Of a stretch of 64,000 nucleotides of DNA, positions 62,113 to 64,000 are shown piece by piece (the first letter of the stretch is position 1; each line of letters begins with the position of its first letter). The position numbers and the translations under genes were made by a program. The notes below the pieces were generated by a model. It did not search any database, was not told the origin of the DNA, and worked only from the letters and a program-made list of their open reading frames with translations. The stretch spans positions 4,117,501 through 4,181,500 of the forward strand of contig NZ_CP020370.1 in assembly GCF_002813775.1 (NCBI RefSeq). Reading direction: 5' to 3'. The stretch is from Candidatus Thiodictyon syntrophicum (GTDB taxonomy: Bacteria; Pseudomonadota; Gammaproteobacteria; Chromatiales; Chromatiaceae).

Positions 62113-62418
62113 AGGGGGAGCGCCATGACGCAATGGAAAATCGGCTCGCAGGGGCGATTCATACGCATGAGTGTAGCCAAGGCAGGGGAGGTCGGCAAGG
62201 GACCCGCGGTGCCGGACCAGGGTCCCGTCAAAGTCCGGGGGCTTGACGTAGCGGCGGGGGCCTCGGGCGATGCGAAGCGCGCGGGTGACGGTCGGGCGGT
62301 AGATCTGGCGAAGACGATCGCGGGGTTGGGCGAGGCGCGCGAAGGGGAAGTGCGCGGGCGCAGGCGAGCGCCAGCCTCCGCCGGAGCGGCCGTGCGTCAG
62401 CGTCAGCGGCGTCGGGTG
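62113..62418. other. Gap between secreted-protein operon and IS element
   Basis: 306 bp that should contain the minus-strand promoter of the operon at 61132-62112 and the IS element's end. I could not identify terminal inverted repeats or target duplications with certainty, partly because the other IS end is outside the window. Confidence 0.4.
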
Positions 62419-64000
62419 TCAGACGCCGATGGCGGCCAGGGCCCGGCGCGGTTGGTGAGCGAAGGCGCGCAGGGCGCTGGCGATATTGGTAAAGCCGTGC
62501 AGACGAGCCAAGGCGATGGCGAAGTTGCGCAGGCTGGCCATGATGGCCGGTCCGTGGCCGACGCGCACGCGCGAGCGATCCTCGTCGAAGGTGACGTCGC
62601 GGACATAATGGGAGCGGTTCTCGATGCCCCAGTGGCCGCGGTTGAGTTGCAGGAGTCGCGGCGGGTCGGCCAACTGCGGTGGCAGGCTGGTCACGGCGAA
62701 CACCGTCTCGTCGCGTTGCTTGCCCGACGTGAGTTCGGTGACGGCGCGTTCGATGCGACAGACCTGGGCGACGTGGGGGAAGTTGACGTAGTCGTTGAGG
62801 GCCGTGGAGGCCATCAAGCGGCGCTGCTCCAGGCGCCCATGGCCCTTATCGAGGGTCGTGGTGCAGAGGGGGGAAATGCGCCTCGGTCAGGGCGCTGAGG
62901 TCGGCATAGAGGGTGGGCTGATTTTCTTTGACCGTGAAAAAATAGTGGGCCTGTTTCTCCTCGACCAGGAAGCGCGCGGTCTCGCGTTGGGTATGCAGCG
63001 CATCGGCGGTGACCACCCGTCCCGTGAGGTCCAAGGGTGCGAGCAGCGGTTTGAGCTCCGGGATCTCGTTGGTCTTGGCCGGGATCTCGCGCTGCGCCAC
63101 GGTCACGCCCTGATCTTGGAGGAACGCGCTGAGCAGATGCACCTGGGTGCCGTCGGGGCGCACCGCCCCGCGCAGGGCCTTACCATCGACGGCCACGGCA
63201 TCGTCGGCAGCGACGAGGCCGAGCAGCCAGTCACTCAAGGTGGCATCAATGGCGGCAACGTCGCTGGCTTGCAGGACGCGGCGCAAGGTCGGCTCGGAGG
63301 GTGGCTCGAAGCGCTCGGTGCGGGGATTGTAGCGGGCGTGTAGACGCTTGAGTTGGGCCTGGGTCAGGCGCGCTGCCCACTCGGCGAGCGCGGTATAGCC
63401 GCGGTTGCCGGCGAGTACGGCGGCGAGGCCGATGCTCAACACCGTGGCCTGGGGATGGCGTTTACCGCGCGGACGGCGCCGATCGGGCAGCGCGCGCAGA
63501 CGCTGCTGCAGGTCCTGCATCTGGGCCGTGGTCAGGGTGACGGATTGCATTGGCGTGCTCCAAGGGGCGGGTAGCACGGGGGCGCACAACAGCGCCCGGG
63601 CGCGTGGGTGCAACGGATAGACGAGTGCCTGCTTGGGTTCGCCATGGGGGGTATAGCGGCCGTTGCAGCGCGCAAAGCCGCGCGTGGTGCCGACCACCTG
63701 CCAGTTGGCGGCGCGGTAACAGGCACCGGTAAAACGCGTTGGATCGACGAAGGTCTCGGCCAGCAACAGGCGGTGACCATGGACGCGCAGCCAATCGTCG
63801 GACAGGCGCCGCAGGTTCAGCGCCAGGATGCGCGAGGCCAGATTAGGGACGCGCCCGGTGGCGGGGAGGATCAAGAACCGGGCGTTGTTGGCCAGCAGAT
63901 GCAGGCGTTGATAGTGCAGCACCCGCGGCCAACCGATCCAGGCATCGCGGGCCGCGCACTTGAGCGCCGCCGCCTGCCAGCCGAGCAGCGCCAGCCAGCA
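62419..64000 (-). mobile_element. DUF4338–ISAs1 transposase, frameshifted, partial
   Basis: The minus-strand frame is open from the window edge to 62846. It begins within a DUF4338 (DruA-like) domain (WLALLGWQAAALKCAARD, LHLLANNARFLILP) and then continues into an ISAs1-type transposase (DQGVTVAQREIPAKTNEI, VVTADALHTQ, HYFFTVKENQPTL). A run of six G on the plus strand (62868-62873), one more than needed, shifts the frame. The rest (LNRGHWGIENRSHYVRDVTFDED to the end at 62419) continues in the next frame. The transposase is therefore inactive unless slippage restores it. The 5' end lies outside the window. Confidence 0.9.

Noticed and set aside
62419-64000. Druantia defence system, because the N-terminus is DruA-like (DUF4338)
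   Set aside because: The DUF4338 domain is fused to an ISAs1 transposase and no DruB-E genes are visible, so this is a mobile element.

Overview
The window is GC-rich gammaproteobacterial DNA, most likely from a purple sulfur bacterium (Chromatiaceae). The best taxonomic clues are the rhodanese–TusA–DsrE2 sulfur-carrier cluster (47.8–49.0 kb) beside a trifunctional siroheme synthase, an octaheme tetrathionate-reductase-type cytochrome with a cytochrome b partner, a FadL-type porin and late cobalamin genes. The genus is inference. No rRNA, tRNA or CRISPR array was found.

1–22.5 kb: an accessory island, almost entirely on the minus strand. In transcription order it encodes a 1101-aa tubulin/FtsZ-superfamily protein, a membrane-spanning protein with a similar N-terminus, a protein with N-terminal membrane helices and a DUF1998-like Cys cluster at its C-terminus, a long probable coiled-coil protein, a GTPase with an N-terminal domain shared by the next gene, that stand-alone paralogue, a metallophosphoesterase–TIR fusion, a MoxR-type AAA ATPase and a large vWA-like protein that runs off the window. 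This looks like a regulated NTP-dependent conflict or membrane-remodelling system. Structured inverted-repeat elements separate several of its genes. Two palindromic elements lie in frame inside coding sequence.

23.2–33 kb: a defence island. A two-gene unit encodes a HEPN(Swt1-like)–SNF2 helicase and a sacsin-like GHKL ATPase with a C-terminal HNH-like zinc region. Base composition drops inside the helicase gene. Downstream lies a graveyard of truncated genes: zeta toxin, retropepsin-like protein, toxin–antitoxin pieces and a decayed Septu-like PtuA/PtuB pair.

33–50.5 kb: mostly core metabolism. It holds an MtaD-type amidohydrolase, a remnant polysaccharide region (glycosyltransferase, truncated glycosyltransferase, gutted ATP-grasp gene), cobS–cobC, yqhA, the octaheme cytochrome pair, an L,D-transpeptidase, cysG, the sulfur-carrier genes and fadL. 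A second regulated-effector candidate sits here: a membrane histidine kinase coupled to a receiver protein carrying a HEPN-type R-N-x3-H motif (42.4–45.4 kb).

50.5–64 kb: an AI-2E family permease, a periplasmic trypsin-like protease, a secreted C10 (streptopain-type) protease behind a possible FNR box, a Uma2 nuclease, a DUF2076 protein, a secreted RNase T2, two secreted proteins of unknown function, and a DUF4338–ISAs1 transposase gene broken by a homopolymer frameshift that runs off the right edge.
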